Of a DNA stretch of 64,000 nucleotides, positions 17,585 through 26,417 are shown piece after piece; position 1 is the first letter of the stretch; each line of letters begins with the position of its first letter. The stretch is from the NCBI GenBank assembly GCA_030427705.1, contig JAUIBR010000022.1, positions 46,501 through 110,500 of the forward strand. Reading direction: 5' to 3'. Both the position numbers and the translations under genes were made by a program. Below the pieces are notes generated by a model. It had not been told where the DNA came from, made no database searches, and saw only the letters and a list, made by a program, of their open reading frames with translations. This DNA is from a bacterium. GTDB taxonomy: Bacteria; Myxococcota_A; Bradymonadia; Bradymonadales; Bradymonadaceae.

Positions 17585-18511
17585 GTGTTTGGCATTCCAC
17601 TACAAGTACTGCTGCTCGGGGCGCTTTTTCTCATCTTCCTGGCCTTCGCGTTGCTGGTCTACGGCTTCGTGCCCGATGAGGTCGATGAAGACGAAATCTA
17701 CGGCTATCGTCTGACGAAGCGTAAGCGCCTTCTGGAGGAAAACGACCTCTATGCGATGGTGCTGCCGATCATCCAGATTTTCGCGCACTATTTCCGCAAC
17801 ATGCCCGACAAGGGCAAGCTGCATGAAGTGCGAACCGACCTTCGTGACAAACTGATGCGCTCCGGATTCATGGGTGCGTTCACACCGAACGAATTCCTTG
17901 GTCTTTGCTGCGTTGCATCAATGGGTATGTTCATCGCCATCTGCCTGATGACGACGCTCATGACCAACACGCCACAGATTCCTGTCGCCATGATTGCGGC
18001 AGCTGTTGGCTTCTATATGCCCTTCATTAGCCTCAATGGTGCGATCACCGACCGCCTTATCGAGATTGACCGCCGCTTGCCTTACACCGTCGACCTTTTG
18101 GTTCTGTCGATGCGTGCTGGTTTGGACTTCATGACCGCTTTGGACCGCGTGGTTACACGTGGCCAAGAGCAAAACCCCGATGATCCAATGTGCCAAGAGC
18201 TTGGTGTGGTGTTGCAGGAAATGCGCGTCGGTACGGCACGCTCTGATGCACTCATCAACCTTTGCGAACGTGTGAAGTCGGATTATTTGCAGTCCATGGT
18301 CGGTTCTATTCTTCAGTCCGAAAAGCGCGGTAGTCCGCTTGCCAACGTTCTCGAAGTCCAGATTGATACAATTCGAAACAAGAGAACCCAAAAGATTGAG
18401 AAGTTGGCCAGTCAGGCAGCCGTTAAGATTCTGCTGCCCCTGATGTTCATCTTCGGCGCCGTCATCGTGGTTGTTGTCGGTGCTATGATCCTCAAGATCT
18501 ACAATCAGTAA
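17585..18511 (+). CDS. tadC: Tad inner-membrane platform protein TadC
   Basis: The GTG at 17585 follows a GAGG site in the end of tadB. The 308-residue protein has an N-terminal membrane segment (residues 5-25), a pair around 98-148, a T2SSF domain (LPYTVDLLVLSMRAGLDFMT, VLQEMRVGTARSDALINLCE, LQSEKRGSPLANVLEVQ) and a C-terminal segment (LLPLMFIFGAVIVVVVGAM). The paired arrangement with tadB is standard for Tad loci. It is followed after 28 bases by an FHA gene. Confidence 0.9.
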   Translation: MFGIPLQVLLLGALFLIFLAFALLVYGFVPDEVDEDEIYGYRLTKRKRLLEENDLYAMVLPIIQIFAHYFRNMPDKGKLHEVRTDLRDKLMRSGFMGAFTPNEFLGLCCVASMGMFIAICLMTTLMTNTPQIPVAMIAAAVGFYMPFISLNGAITDRLIEIDRRLPYTVDLLVLSMRAGLDFMTALDRVVTRGQEQNPDDPMCQELGVVLQEMRVGTARSDALINLCERVKSDYLQSMVGSILQSEKRGSPLANVLEVQIDTIRNKRTQKIEKLASQAAVKILLPLMFIFGAVIVVVVGAMILKIYNQ

Positions 18512-18539
18512 GCAGCTCCCGCACAGACGATGAGACGAA

Positions 18540-19892
18540 ATGACTGCATTCTGGCTTGAATTCGAACAAAATGGCGCGGCTCAGAAGTACACGTTCGACA
18601 ATCCGAATGTCACGGTAGGTCGAGAGCAGTCTGCGGACTTCGTTCTCGACCACCCCACTGTCTCGCGTCAGCATGCTGTCTTCAATCAAAAGCCCGGTGG
18701 GTTCAAACTGGTCGTGCTCTCGAAGAGCGGGCTTACCGCAGTCGATGGTGCACAGGTCTCTGGAGAGGTCGACATCTTTGACGGGTCGATCATCCACTTC
18801 GGGCAATTCAGTTTTACGTTTCGCTCCAATATGGCGCCGCGACGACCAGCCACAGGTGCATTTCCTGCGGGCGCTCGCGGATTACCAGGGGCAGGGTTCC
18901 AAAACGCGACTCCCGGTCTGACTCCAGCCAGTAGCTTGGGTGGAGGCGGCGCGGGCGGACTTAGCGGTCTTGGCAGCGGCGGTGGACTCGGCGGTGGCGG
19001 ACTCGGTGGAGGTCTTGGTGCTGCCGGAGGTGGACTTGGCTCCGCGGCCGGAGGCGGCCTCGGGGGCGGGTTGAACGGAGGCGGCCTGGGCGGCGGATTC
19101 GGGTCGAACCTCGGAGGCGGCTTGGGTGGAGGACTCGGGTCTGCACCAGAGCCCGCAAAACCGTCCGCTGAAGATGGCATCATGTCATGGGACGAGATCG
19201 CCGCGAGCGCTGAAGCGATGGATGACAAGGTCAGCAATCCTGCCGACCTGCCGGACGGTCCGCAAAAGCTAAGCGATTTCGAACGTATGCAGGCGGCCTC
19301 TGACATAGCAGCCAAACAATCTGAGGGCAACAACCCCGTTCTTCTTGGTGTTGGTGGCATCCTGATCGTCGCGTTGATGTCATTCATCATGTTTGGCGGC
19401 AAAGTCATCCAGCCAAAAGAAGAGGAAGACAAAACGCCAATCACCGAGAAACCGCCCATTACATGGCAAGCCGGTGAGATCGACTGCGTCGGATCGGCTG
19501 AGTGCATGCAGAAGGCTGAACTCAACTACAAGGTTGGCTTGGCAACGCTCGAGAAGGTCGAGGTCGATATCGCCAATCGTTTCGAGGGTTATCGGCGCCT
19601 CGAAGCCGCCGAAGAATACTTGAAGAAAGCAGGTAAAGTCGGAATTCCGTCGGAGTTCTCACAATTGGATCCGGCGCGGACGCAAGCGCGCACGGAACTT
19701 GACCAACTCTTCCAACAAAAGCGGGTCGCCTACCACAATCTTAGTAAGCGCAAAATGTACGGTGACATGGTAAAGATTCTCGAAGAACTCTTTGCCGTGT
19801 TCCCTCATAAGGGCGCACGGGAGCATCAATGGGCGCTGGCAATGGAACGGCGCCTGAAAGACGAAGGCAACTACCCGCAACCCCTGTTCTAA
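18540..19892 (+). CDS. FHA-domain membrane protein with glycine-rich linker
   Basis: Residues 1-96 are an FHA domain (VTVGREQSADFVL, HPTVSRQHAVFN). Residues about 115-200 are a low-complexity Gly/Leu/Ala/Ser linker with repeated GGGLGGG blocks. A membrane segment at about 262-285 (NPVLLGVGGILIVALMSFIM) separates the cytoplasmic FHA part from an extracytoplasmic helical C-terminus that resembles degenerate TPR repeats (YKVGLATLEKVE, YRRLEAAEEYLKKAG). It sits between tadC and a TPR lipoprotein (1-base gap), so it may connect phosphothreonine signals in the cytoplasm to the Tad apparatus. This role is inference. Confidence 0.82.
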   Translation: MTAFWLEFEQNGAAQKYTFDNPNVTVGREQSADFVLDHPTVSRQHAVFNQKPGGFKLVVLSKSGLTAVDGAQVSGEVDIFDGSIIHFGQFSFTFRSNMAPRRPATGAFPAGARGLPGAGFQNATPGLTPASSLGGGGAGGLSGLGSGGGLGGGGLGGGLGAAGGGLGSAAGGGLGGGLNGGGLGGGFGSNLGGGLGGGLGSAPEPAKPSAEDGIMSWDEIAASAEAMDDKVSNPADLPDGPQKLSDFERMQAASDIAAKQSEGNNPVLLGVGGILIVALMSFIMFGGKVIQPKEEEDKTPITEKPPITWQAGEIDCVGSAECMQKAELNYKVGLATLEKVEVDIANRFEGYRRLEAAEEYLKKAGKVGIPSEFSQLDPARTQARTELDQLFQQKRVAYHNLSKRKMYGDMVKILEELFAVFPHKGAREHQWALAMERRLKDEGNYPQPLF

Positions 19893-19893
19893 G

Positions 19894-21111
19894 ATGAATG
19901 CCAAATTTCGTATGCTCGTCGCCGTTTTGTCTTTGGCGATGTTATCTGCATGCGTTTCCAACAGAACCTACGGGGACCGCGCGTTTGAGCAGGGGAAGTT
20001 CAACGAGGCGCTGGACTACTACGAGCAGGAAATCAAAGACGGCTCGAAGGACGCCGAGTTGTACCACCGCGCTGCCAAGGCATCGATCGCGGTTGGTTCG
20101 TTCTCTTCCGCGGAACGCTACTATAGCCAAGCTCTTCGCTATGGGGGCGGGCTAAACGTCGCACGCGAGCTGGGTGATTTCTATATCAGCACCAGCAACT
20201 ACGCGAGCGCGGTGCGTGTGTACCAATTCCTCCTGCGTGAAGACCCTTCGCAGAAAGAGCCGATCTACAACAACCTGGGCACGGCGCTAATGTACGCCGG
20301 GCGTCCATTCGACGCGGAATCCTACTTGATGATCGCCCAGCAGATGCAGCCCAAGAATCCCCTGCCATACTTGAACCTCGGGCTTCTGTATGACCGGTTT
20401 CTGAAGCAGCCTTGGATCGCGATCAACTTCTACGACTGTTTCGTCGACATGGGCCAAGGCCAGAAGGAACAGCGGCAGCAAGCGCAACAACGGATTCGTG
20501 AGCTGAAGAAGAAGTGGAATCACCTCTACAGCGAGGACGTCCTGAACTGTGGAGAAGCCTACTCGCCACAACCTGATAAACCGGTAGCGGACCTAGCCGC
20601 CGCCCTCAAAGTCGAGGGAGAAGGCAGCAAGGAACCCAAGGCGATTGAGATCGGAAATCCCGACTCGCCGGTGGGGAAAGTTGAGGTCGAACGAATGGTG
20701 GAAGATGACGGTTCCACGACGGTAGTCGTGAACAACAACACCCCACCGCCCGAAGAGAAGCCTAGCTTAAGTACGGCACGTTCGGCGTTCGCAGCCAAGC
20801 AATACGCACAGGCCGAGAAACACTACAGCTTAGTGCCCGTCGCAAAACTCGATCGAGAGGATAAGCGCGACCTTGGGATTGCACTGCTAGAGCTTCAACG
20901 TCCGAGTGAAGCAGCTTCTTGGCTTGAACTTTCAATGAACGAGCGGGAAGATCCCCAGACACTGGAGAGGTTGATCGAAGCATACCGGCGTTCAAACCAA
21001 GACGAACGGGTCAAAACGACCTGCGCACGGTATCGATCTAAGTTGGAGTACAAGGACGCGACGAAGAATTGTCCGGTTCCCGCTCCAACTATACCCGCAA
21101 ACGCTCCTTAA
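19894..21111 (+). CDS. TPR lipoprotein (TadD-like)
   Basis: The product starts MNAKFRMLVAVLSLAMLSAC, a lipoprotein signal with C20 as the lipid site. Residues 25-200 contain tetratricopeptide repeats (YGDRAFEQGKFNEALDYYEQ, AELYHRAAKASIAVGSFSSA, PIYNNLGTALMYAGRPFDAE, LPYLNLGLLYDRF). A Pro/Glu-rich linker follows, then more TPR-like helices. Tad loci normally encode a TPR lipoprotein, TadD, that helps place the secretin, and this gene fits that role. The start is 1 base after the FHA gene and the stop is 3 bases before the pilin-like gene. Confidence 0.85.
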   Translation: MNAKFRMLVAVLSLAMLSACVSNRTYGDRAFEQGKFNEALDYYEQEIKDGSKDAELYHRAAKASIAVGSFSSAERYYSQALRYGGGLNVARELGDFYISTSNYASAVRVYQFLLREDPSQKEPIYNNLGTALMYAGRPFDAESYLMIAQQMQPKNPLPYLNLGLLYDRFLKQPWIAINFYDCFVDMGQGQKEQRQQAQQRIRELKKKWNHLYSEDVLNCGEAYSPQPDKPVADLAAALKVEGEGSKEPKAIEIGNPDSPVGKVEVERMVEDDGSTTVVVNNNTPPPEEKPSLSTARSAFAAKQYAQAEKHYSLVPVAKLDREDKRDLGIALLELQRPSEAASWLELSMNEREDPQTLERLIEAYRRSNQDERVKTTCARYRSKLEYKDATKNCPVPAPTIPANAP

Positions 21112-21114
21112 GAG

Positions 21115-21717
21115 ATGAACATGCGCGCACGACATTTCGTAAACTGGATAAAGCGAGGGAAAGGCGCATCAGCAGCCGAGTACATCGTGATGATTATCCT
21201 CGCCGCGATGTTCTTGATCGCCATCATTCGCGTTTTTGGACCTGCAGTTAGTCAGAAGTTTACCGACGCGAACGACGAGCTGTCCGGAACGCTTGCATCC
21301 GACAGTTCCAGTCGAGACAAGGATGGCAGCGGTGACTCCGTATCCGGGCAAGCCGGGAAAGACGGCGCAAACACTAAGGGCGGCGATGGAAAAGGCGGCT
21401 CTGGTGGAGCCGCGGGCGGCCAAGGTTCCGGAGCCGGCGGCGGTAAAGGCGGAGGCGACGGAAAAGGCGGAAAAGGCGGCGGAAAAGGTGGTAAAGGTGG
21501 CTCTGGCGGCTCCGGCAGCGGCGGAGGTGGCGACGGCGACGGTGGGAGCGGTGGCTCCGGCGGCGGCGGTGCCAACGGTGACGGCGCTGGTGCTGGTGGC
21601 GGTGGTGGCTGCAATGACGACGGCGAAGAATCCGCTGGCTTCAACCCAGCCATCCTTCTGGCGGCACTATTCCTGGTCGGCCTTCTGATCTACGTGATGG
21701 TCAAAGGCCAGAAGTAG
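21115..21717 (+). CDS. Flp-type prepilin-like protein with Gly-rich domain and C-terminal membrane helix
   Basis: Residues 14-45 match a Flp (type IVb) prepilin: a basic leader ending in G17, then ASAAEY with E at +5 and Y at +6 after the expected cleavage, and a hydrophobic helix (IVMIILAAMFLIAIIRVFG). Normal Flp pilins are 50-70 residues. Here the helix is followed by a roughly 110-residue Gly/Lys/Ser/Asp-rich region (for example GGKGGKGGSGG) and a second hydrophobic segment FNPAILLAALFLVGLLIYVM near the C-terminus. Lying between a TadD-like gene and a membrane-protein gene, it is probably a pilus or pseudopilus subunit or a surface tether. No separate short flp gene is in the window. Confidence 0.78.
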   Translation: MNMRARHFVNWIKRGKGASAAEYIVMIILAAMFLIAIIRVFGPAVSQKFTDANDELSGTLASDSSSRDKDGSGDSVSGQAGKDGANTKGGDGKGGSGGAAGGQGSGAGGGKGGGDGKGGKGGGKGGKGGSGGSGSGGGGDGDGGSGGSGGGGANGDGAGAGGGGGCNDDGEESAGFNPAILLAALFLVGLLIYVMVKGQK

Positions 21718-23252
21718 TGGCTGAGCCCAAGCTCTTTTCAAGTCCGCTCTCGCTGGCACCAATCTGGCTCTTCCTTCCGATTGTGGGTGCAATCGTCGCC
21801 GCATCGTTGGAACCGATTCCACCCTACGACTACTGGTGGCCAATCGTTGCCGGTCGCATGACCGCAGCTCTGGGCGAGATACCTTCAACAAACGCATTCC
21901 TTTACACGATGCCGGCAGATGCCGAGTTCGTAAATCAACCCTGGCTTGGCCAACTCATTCTCTATCATGTGCATGAGGCTGCGGGCCCGGGTGGCAATGT
22001 GCTGCTGCGCAACATCCTTCTCGGTGTGGCATGGCTCGTTGTGATGTTCACCATGTTGAAACGCACCAACGAGCCGCGCGTAGCCGGTGCTCTGGGTCTG
22101 GTTGCCGTCATGGCAACAATGCCTGTCGTCAGTGTGCGAACTCGCATGTTCGCCCTCCTCCCGTTCTGCATGTTGGTTCTCTGGTTGAATCTCGCAGCGC
22201 AGGACGAAGATGAAGGGTTGAAACTACCGCACCCAAGACTCTTCGGCGGCTTACTGCTGGCGACCGTGTTTTGGGCCAACACCCATGGTTCCTTCGCGCT
22301 GGCGCCCGTTCTGGTCGGCATCGTTGCGACGGGGGTGTGTGGCGAGCGTCTCCTTAACCGAACGCTCGAAGCTAAAGTGCTAGGCCGTTGGGCAATCGCA
22401 GTCATCGGTATCACCGTAGCCACATTCCTCAATCCTCAGGGCCCAGCCATCTATGCCTATGTCGCGAAGTTGGCGGTGACGTCCAATGTTGCATCCACGG
22501 TGTCGGAATGGGCTCCGCCTAGCATCTCTGAACCCATCGGCGTGTTTTACCTGGGTCTTTTGGTCGCCTACCTGACGATCCTCATCTATCGACGCGCACA
22601 AATGCAGATCTGGGAAGCTTTGCTTTTGCTGGGGACGACTTATCTCGCATCGTCGGCTGTCCGTAATCTGTTCTGGTGGTCGGTGGTGGCTGCGATCGTC
22701 GTCGCCCCTCATGCATTGGCAGTATTTGAGAGCAAGCTGTCGGAATCAGAGACGTCAACGAATCAGGGCAAGGTGAACGCGGGCATTCTGACTGCACTGA
22801 TTATCGCGGTGCTTGTGATCCAGCCATTCGCACTCTTGGAACCAATCGGTTCAGCATTCACCGAGGGTCATAGCCGGCGTGGGAGTGGACGCGCGATTCT
22901 CAGCTATGAGAATGCGCTCGATTCTGTCGAGGCGCTAAGGGATGGTGGGGCGAAACGCGTCTTTCATGACCAAGCTGTGGGGGGATTGGTTGAATTCTAC
23001 CTCGCCAACCCCACCGGGCAGGTTGCGTTCGTAGATCAGCGCATGGAGCTCATTCCAGAACCGATCTGGGACGAGTACTTTGCTTTGTCCGATGGTGCGA
23101 AGGGCTGGGAAAAAGAAATGGACCGTCGAGAAGTCGACGGTCTAGTTCTATCGATTGAGTCTCAACCAAAACTGATTCAGGAGGCCATCAAGAGCCCCAG
23201 ATGGCGTTTGGTCGAACTTGACGAGGCTCACGTCGCATTTCTGAAACGATGA
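21717..23252 (+). CDS. Multi-pass membrane protein (GT-C glycosyltransferase-like)
   Basis: The GTG start at 21717 overlaps the stop codon of the pilin-like gene by one base, so translation is coupled. The 511-residue protein has about ten predicted membrane segments. Its N-terminus has the pattern PPYDYWWPIVAGRM followed by IPSTNAFLYT and NQPWLGQL, which is a recurring pattern in integral-membrane GT-C-like proteins of unknown specificity. The C-terminal 110 residues are soluble (KRVFHDQAVGGLVEFYLAN). Coupling with a Gly/Ser-rich pilin could mean that it modifies the pilin, but this is inference. The stop lies 9 bases from the convergent ccmB stop. Confidence 0.65.
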   Translation: MAEPKLFSSPLSLAPIWLFLPIVGAIVAASLEPIPPYDYWWPIVAGRMTAALGEIPSTNAFLYTMPADAEFVNQPWLGQLILYHVHEAAGPGGNVLLRNILLGVAWLVVMFTMLKRTNEPRVAGALGLVAVMATMPVVSVRTRMFALLPFCMLVLWLNLAAQDEDEGLKLPHPRLFGGLLLATVFWANTHGSFALAPVLVGIVATGVCGERLLNRTLEAKVLGRWAIAVIGITVATFLNPQGPAIYAYVAKLAVTSNVASTVSEWAPPSISEPIGVFYLGLLVAYLTILIYRRAQMQIWEALLLLGTTYLASSAVRNLFWWSVVAAIVVAPHALAVFESKLSESETSTNQGKVNAGILTALIIAVLVIQPFALLEPIGSAFTEGHSRRGSGRAILSYENALDSVEALRDGGAKRVFHDQAVGGLVEFYLANPTGQVAFVDQRMELIPEPIWDEYFALSDGAKGWEKEMDRREVDGLVLSIESQPKLIQEAIKSPRWRLVELDEAHVAFLKR

Positions 23253-23261
23253 ACGTGACGC

Positions 23262-23957
23262 CTACTCAATGGCGCTGAGCACCCACCGGAACATCAGGAA
23301 ACTGGCAAACACGAACAGCACATCAACGCCTGCGACCAACTGAATCCACATCCAAACTTCGTCAGTCTCATTTTGCTCCACCAGCGCCCGAGTGACCTTC
23401 ACACCCGCAATGATTAGTGGAACCGCCATCGGATAGAGGAAGATCGGCAGCATCACATCACGTAGATGGCTGTGCACCAAGACCGCCGAAACAAGTGTGC
23501 CTAAGGCCGAGAAACCGAGCGTCACACCCACGATAATCGCAATGTGTTCCGTCAGATGGGACATGAGGTCCACATCGAAACTCAGGGCGATCAGCGGAAT
23601 CAACACAGCCTCGAAGACCGCCATGAAGATTAGATTCGTCATGAGCTTGCCAGCGTACAAACTGACGTCAGTGCCGGGGATGAGCGCTAGGGCACGCAAG
23701 CAACCACCGCTGCGCTCCTGATCGAACGTCCGAGTGATGGCGAGGGTCCCGGCGAAGATGATGGACACCCAGAGGATGCCTGGGAACACGATCCCGACCG
23801 TTTCGTCGCGCTGATAGAAAGCGAAGGCGAATATCACCATCAACATGATGGCGAAGGCCACCGTGGTCGTCGTCACTTCCTTCGAGCGCGCCTCGCGGCG
23901 CATATCCTTGATGAACACGGCCGCAATCTGACGAAAAATACTCCGTTCAGCTTGCAT
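23262..23957 (-). CDS. ccmB: Cytochrome c maturation haem exporter subunit CcmB
   Basis: The 231-residue integral membrane protein has six hydrophobic segments and the CcmB pattern FIKDMRREARSKEVTTTTVA near the N-terminus, then FAGTLAITRTFDQERSGGCL. CcmB pairs with the CcmA ATPase and CcmC/CcmD in the complex that releases holo-CcmE. The start overlaps the ccmA stop by one base. It is the last gene of the minus-strand ccm block. Confidence 0.9.
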   Translation of the reverse strand: MQAERSIFRQIAAVFIKDMRREARSKEVTTTTVAFAIMLMVIFAFAFYQRDETVGIVFPGILWVSIIFAGTLAITRTFDQERSGGCLRALALIPGTDVSLYAGKLMTNLIFMAVFEAVLIPLIALSFDVDLMSHLTEHIAIIVGVTLGFSALGTLVSAVLVHSHLRDVMLPIFLYPMAVPLIIAGVKVTRALVEQNETDEVWMWIQLVAGVDVLFVFASFLMFRWVLSAIE

Positions 23958-24649
23958 CAGGCGTGCTCCTGAAATCGTTCTGCGATCTGTTTGGGATCGT
24001 CGATCTCACCGTTGAACGACAAGGAGCCTGAGCGAAGAATGACAACGCGATCGACAAACCCTCGCGGAAGGTCGAGGTCATGGGTAATCATAACGATGAA
24101 CCGCCCCTGATCTCGCAATTGGCCAAATAGCTTGAGCATATCTGCCCGCCCCTGTTGATCGAGGCCGGTTAACGGCTCATCTAGCAATAGGAGGATCGGG
24201 TTGTGAATCATCGCTCGTGCGATGCTCAATCTCTGTCGCATACCCCGCGAATACTCACCTACACGCTTTTCGGCAGCGTCGCTGATTCCAACCCGTTCTA
24301 ACCAGGTGTCGGCAATTTTCCGAGTATCTGAGAGCCCGTACATGCTTGCGTAGAACTCCAAGTTCTCTCGCCCAGAGAGCTCGTCATAAACAAGCGACTT
24401 GTGCGCTACCCATCCAATATTGTGGCGCCCCTTCTTGGCGAACTCTGCCCAATCAAATTGATCGAAGGCAATCGAGCCTGATGTCGGTTGGTCTAAGGTC
24501 GCCAGAATGTTCATCAACGTGGACTTTCCGGCCCCGTTGGCTCCCAGCAAGACCGTAATCGTACCTGGCTCAAACGTCAGTGAGACGCGATGGAGGGCGA
24601 AGTCCCGGCCAAATGCACGCGAGACTTCGTTAAGTTGGATCGACTTCAT
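23957..24649 (-). CDS. ccmA: Cytochrome c maturation ABC ATPase CcmA
   Basis: This 230-residue ABC ATPase has Walker A GANGAGKST (36-44), the signature region YSRGMRQRLSIARAM and Walker B LLLLDEPLTGLD. It sits in one operon with ccmB (1-base overlap) and overlaps the preceding accessory gene by 4 bases. ATP hydrolysis by CcmA releases haem-loaded CcmE from CcmC. Confidence 0.9.
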   Translation of the reverse strand: MKSIQLNEVSRAFGRDFALHRVSLTFEPGTITVLLGANGAGKSTLMNILATLDQPTSGSIAFDQFDWAEFAKKGRHNIGWVAHKSLVYDELSGRENLEFYASMYGLSDTRKIADTWLERVGISDAAEKRVGEYSRGMRQRLSIARAMIHNPILLLLDEPLTGLDQQGRADMLKLFGQLRDQGRFIVMITHDLDLPRGFVDRVVILRSGSLSFNGEIDDPKQIAERFQEHA

Positions 24650-25875
24650 GACATCGACGTTTCGACGTCTCCTATTTTCTTCATGATGAGTGCGAGACGC
24701 TCCTTGATGGCAATCGTCTCTAGCTCGTGCTCTCGAGGTGAAATCGTACCCTCAGAAAGCTCTCTCTCCAAAATAACCAGTTCTTCGAACAACGCGTCGC
24801 GCTCACCGCGCAGCGCCGCCAAGATCTCTTCACGGCCTTTTGTGCTGGCCGCGACCTTCATCTCGCGACGGCCAAACACAAGGACACCAGTGGCGAAGAA
24901 CAATGCAACACCTAGCACCGCCCATGGGGCCATTGAGCGTTCGAAAGGTAGCCCGTCGAGTTTGAACTTGAACGACTTGCCCTTCTCGATGGCGCCGCGT
25001 TTTGCAGCCAGAAATTCCATGTCGTCACGCAGACCCATGATGCCTTTTCCCGACAACATCTCGAAGTCAGGAGCGGCGAGGCTTGCTTTGTCCAGACGCG
25101 GGACCTTGGCAAATCGGGTCTGCACCGGGACGACAATCTCCACGTTTTCTATGGGATAGTCGACAAACTGTTCGTAGATGAGTGCCGGATCCCTCGCTGT
25201 CACGGAGAAGCGTGCTTGTAGTTGCACGGTCTGAGACGGCGCCAACATGCCCTTCCAGTAGGCTGTCGACTCGATCACAACCGTCTCGCCTGGGCCGTTC
25301 AGTTGCACACCTTTGGCCTCAATCGGCAGGTTGATCGGCAATCCTCGTTCGAACTCGGCGCCCGGCAACAGGGACGTATCGAGCACAGTCTGCGCGTTGT
25401 TCTTCAGCGTGTAGAACTGGGTGAAGACAACATAACCTTCCCAGATTTCCAGGACTGTCCGCAGGTTTGCGATGACCAATCCGCTGGCATCGACACCTTT
25501 CTCGTACACCTTGATCGCGAGATTCACACCGTTGGCGGGCGTGATCGCTGGGCTTTCGAACTTCACGCCGTTATGGACAGTTGCCGCATGCAAACGAAGG
25601 CCGCGTTGGGCCAGGTCAGCATCAACGCCAGCAAACGTGGCTTTCCCCGACGCGTCGGTGAAGCCCGCCCATTCTTTTGCCGGCTTGGGGGCCGTTGGCT
25701 CAAACGGACCACGTGGACGCGCAGCGCGCAGAAACAGTGGCGCGTTTGCAATAGCATCGCCCGTGATTCCATGCGTGACGGTCACAGTGATCGAATGTGC
25801 TTCGTTTTGGGCAAACACGGGTGCGGCGGTGGCAATAACCACCAGTGACACGAAAACCGAGATAAATGATTTCAT
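24646..25875 (-). CDS. Secreted membrane-anchored protein in the ccm operon, unknown
   Basis: The 409-residue product has a signal peptide (MKSFISVFVSLVVIATAAPVFAQ is split by cleavage after VFA), a prealbumin/Cna-B-like repeat in residues 28-80 (TVTHGITGDAIANAP, FTDASGKATFAGV), a long beta-rich periplasmic region, a membrane segment at about 315-335 (APWAVLGVALFFATGVLVFG) and a short cytoplasmic coiled coil (REEILAALRGERDALFEELV). It overlaps both ccmA and the CcmI-like gene by 4 bases, so it almost certainly belongs to cytochrome maturation in this organism, but it matches none of the standard Ccm proteins. Confidence 0.8.
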   Translation of the reverse strand: MKSFISVFVSLVVIATAAPVFAQNEAHSITVTVTHGITGDAIANAPLFLRAARPRGPFEPTAPKPAKEWAGFTDASGKATFAGVDADLAQRGLRLHAATVHNGVKFESPAITPANGVNLAIKVYEKGVDASGLVIANLRTVLEIWEGYVVFTQFYTLKNNAQTVLDTSLLPGAEFERGLPINLPIEAKGVQLNGPGETVVIESTAYWKGMLAPSQTVQLQARFSVTARDPALIYEQFVDYPIENVEIVVPVQTRFAKVPRLDKASLAAPDFEMLSGKGIMGLRDDMEFLAAKRGAIEKGKSFKFKLDGLPFERSMAPWAVLGVALFFATGVLVFGRREMKVAASTKGREEILAALRGERDALFEELVILERELSEGTISPREHELETIAIKERLALIMKKIGDVETSMS

Positions 25876-26417
25876 GCCGTTGCCTCCTTAGCCGACACGG
25901 TCGCGCCGCATTGACCACAGAACTTGTCGTCTGGCTCTAGCTCCGCGCCACATTTAGCGCAGACCAGGTCCGCGATTGCTTCGCTCTCGCCTGACTCGTC
26001 CGCTTCTGCATCCGACGATTCTGTTTCCACTGATTCGTCTGAACCTGAAGCATCGTCGGCCTTCGGCTCAATCCCCAAGCGATCGAGAATCTCTTCTTCA
26101 ATTCGCTCTTCCCAGCCACGGCCTCCGTGGATCGCGTCTAACTCGCGCATGACGGCTACGGCCTGTCGCTCGTAGCGAGCTCGGAAGGCCTCATAGTCCT
26201 TTTCGGTGACCTTGGAAGTCTCGAATTCGAATTCCAATTCCCGAAGGGCGTTCACCAACACCGCTCGCTTAGCCACGAGCTGCTCGATCCGCTTGAGTTC
26301 CTCCTCAAGCAGTTCGCTGCGAATCTGGTCTTCGCGAGTGCCCAAAAAGGGTTTCACCATCATCATGATGGAGATCGCGGCAAACACTGCGTAGCCGAAG
26401 ATGAGTAGAAGAGTCAT
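25872..26417 (-). CDS. CcmI-like membrane coiled-coil protein with C-terminal zinc ribbon
   Basis: An N-terminal membrane helix (residues 3-20) is followed by a coiled coil carrying the pattern LRELEFEFETSKVTEKDYEA (58-77), typical of the N-terminal part of CcmI/CycH. An acidic Ser/Glu linker (120-148) leads to a zinc ribbon CAKC...CGQC (C153, C156, C167, C170). Standard CcmI proteins instead have periplasmic TPRs. The gene overlaps ccmF and the unknown gene by 4 bases each. The topology (ribbon in the cytoplasm or outside) cannot be settled by eye. Confidence 0.75.
   Translation of the reverse strand: MTLLLIFGYAVFAAISIMMMVKPFLGTREDQIRSELLEEELKRIEQLVAKRAVLVNALRELEFEFETSKVTEKDYEAFRARYERQAVAVMRELDAIHGGRGWEERIEEEILDRLGIEPKADDASGSDESVETESSDAEADESGESEAIADLVCAKCGAELEPDDKFCGQCGATVSAKEATA

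Noticed and set aside
18686..19525. Long antisense frame encoding a Pro-rich protein over the FHA/Gly-rich gene
   Set aside because: It is the shadow of the GGC/GGA repeat codons read from the other strand; no ribosome site or sensible domain, and the sense gene is well supported.
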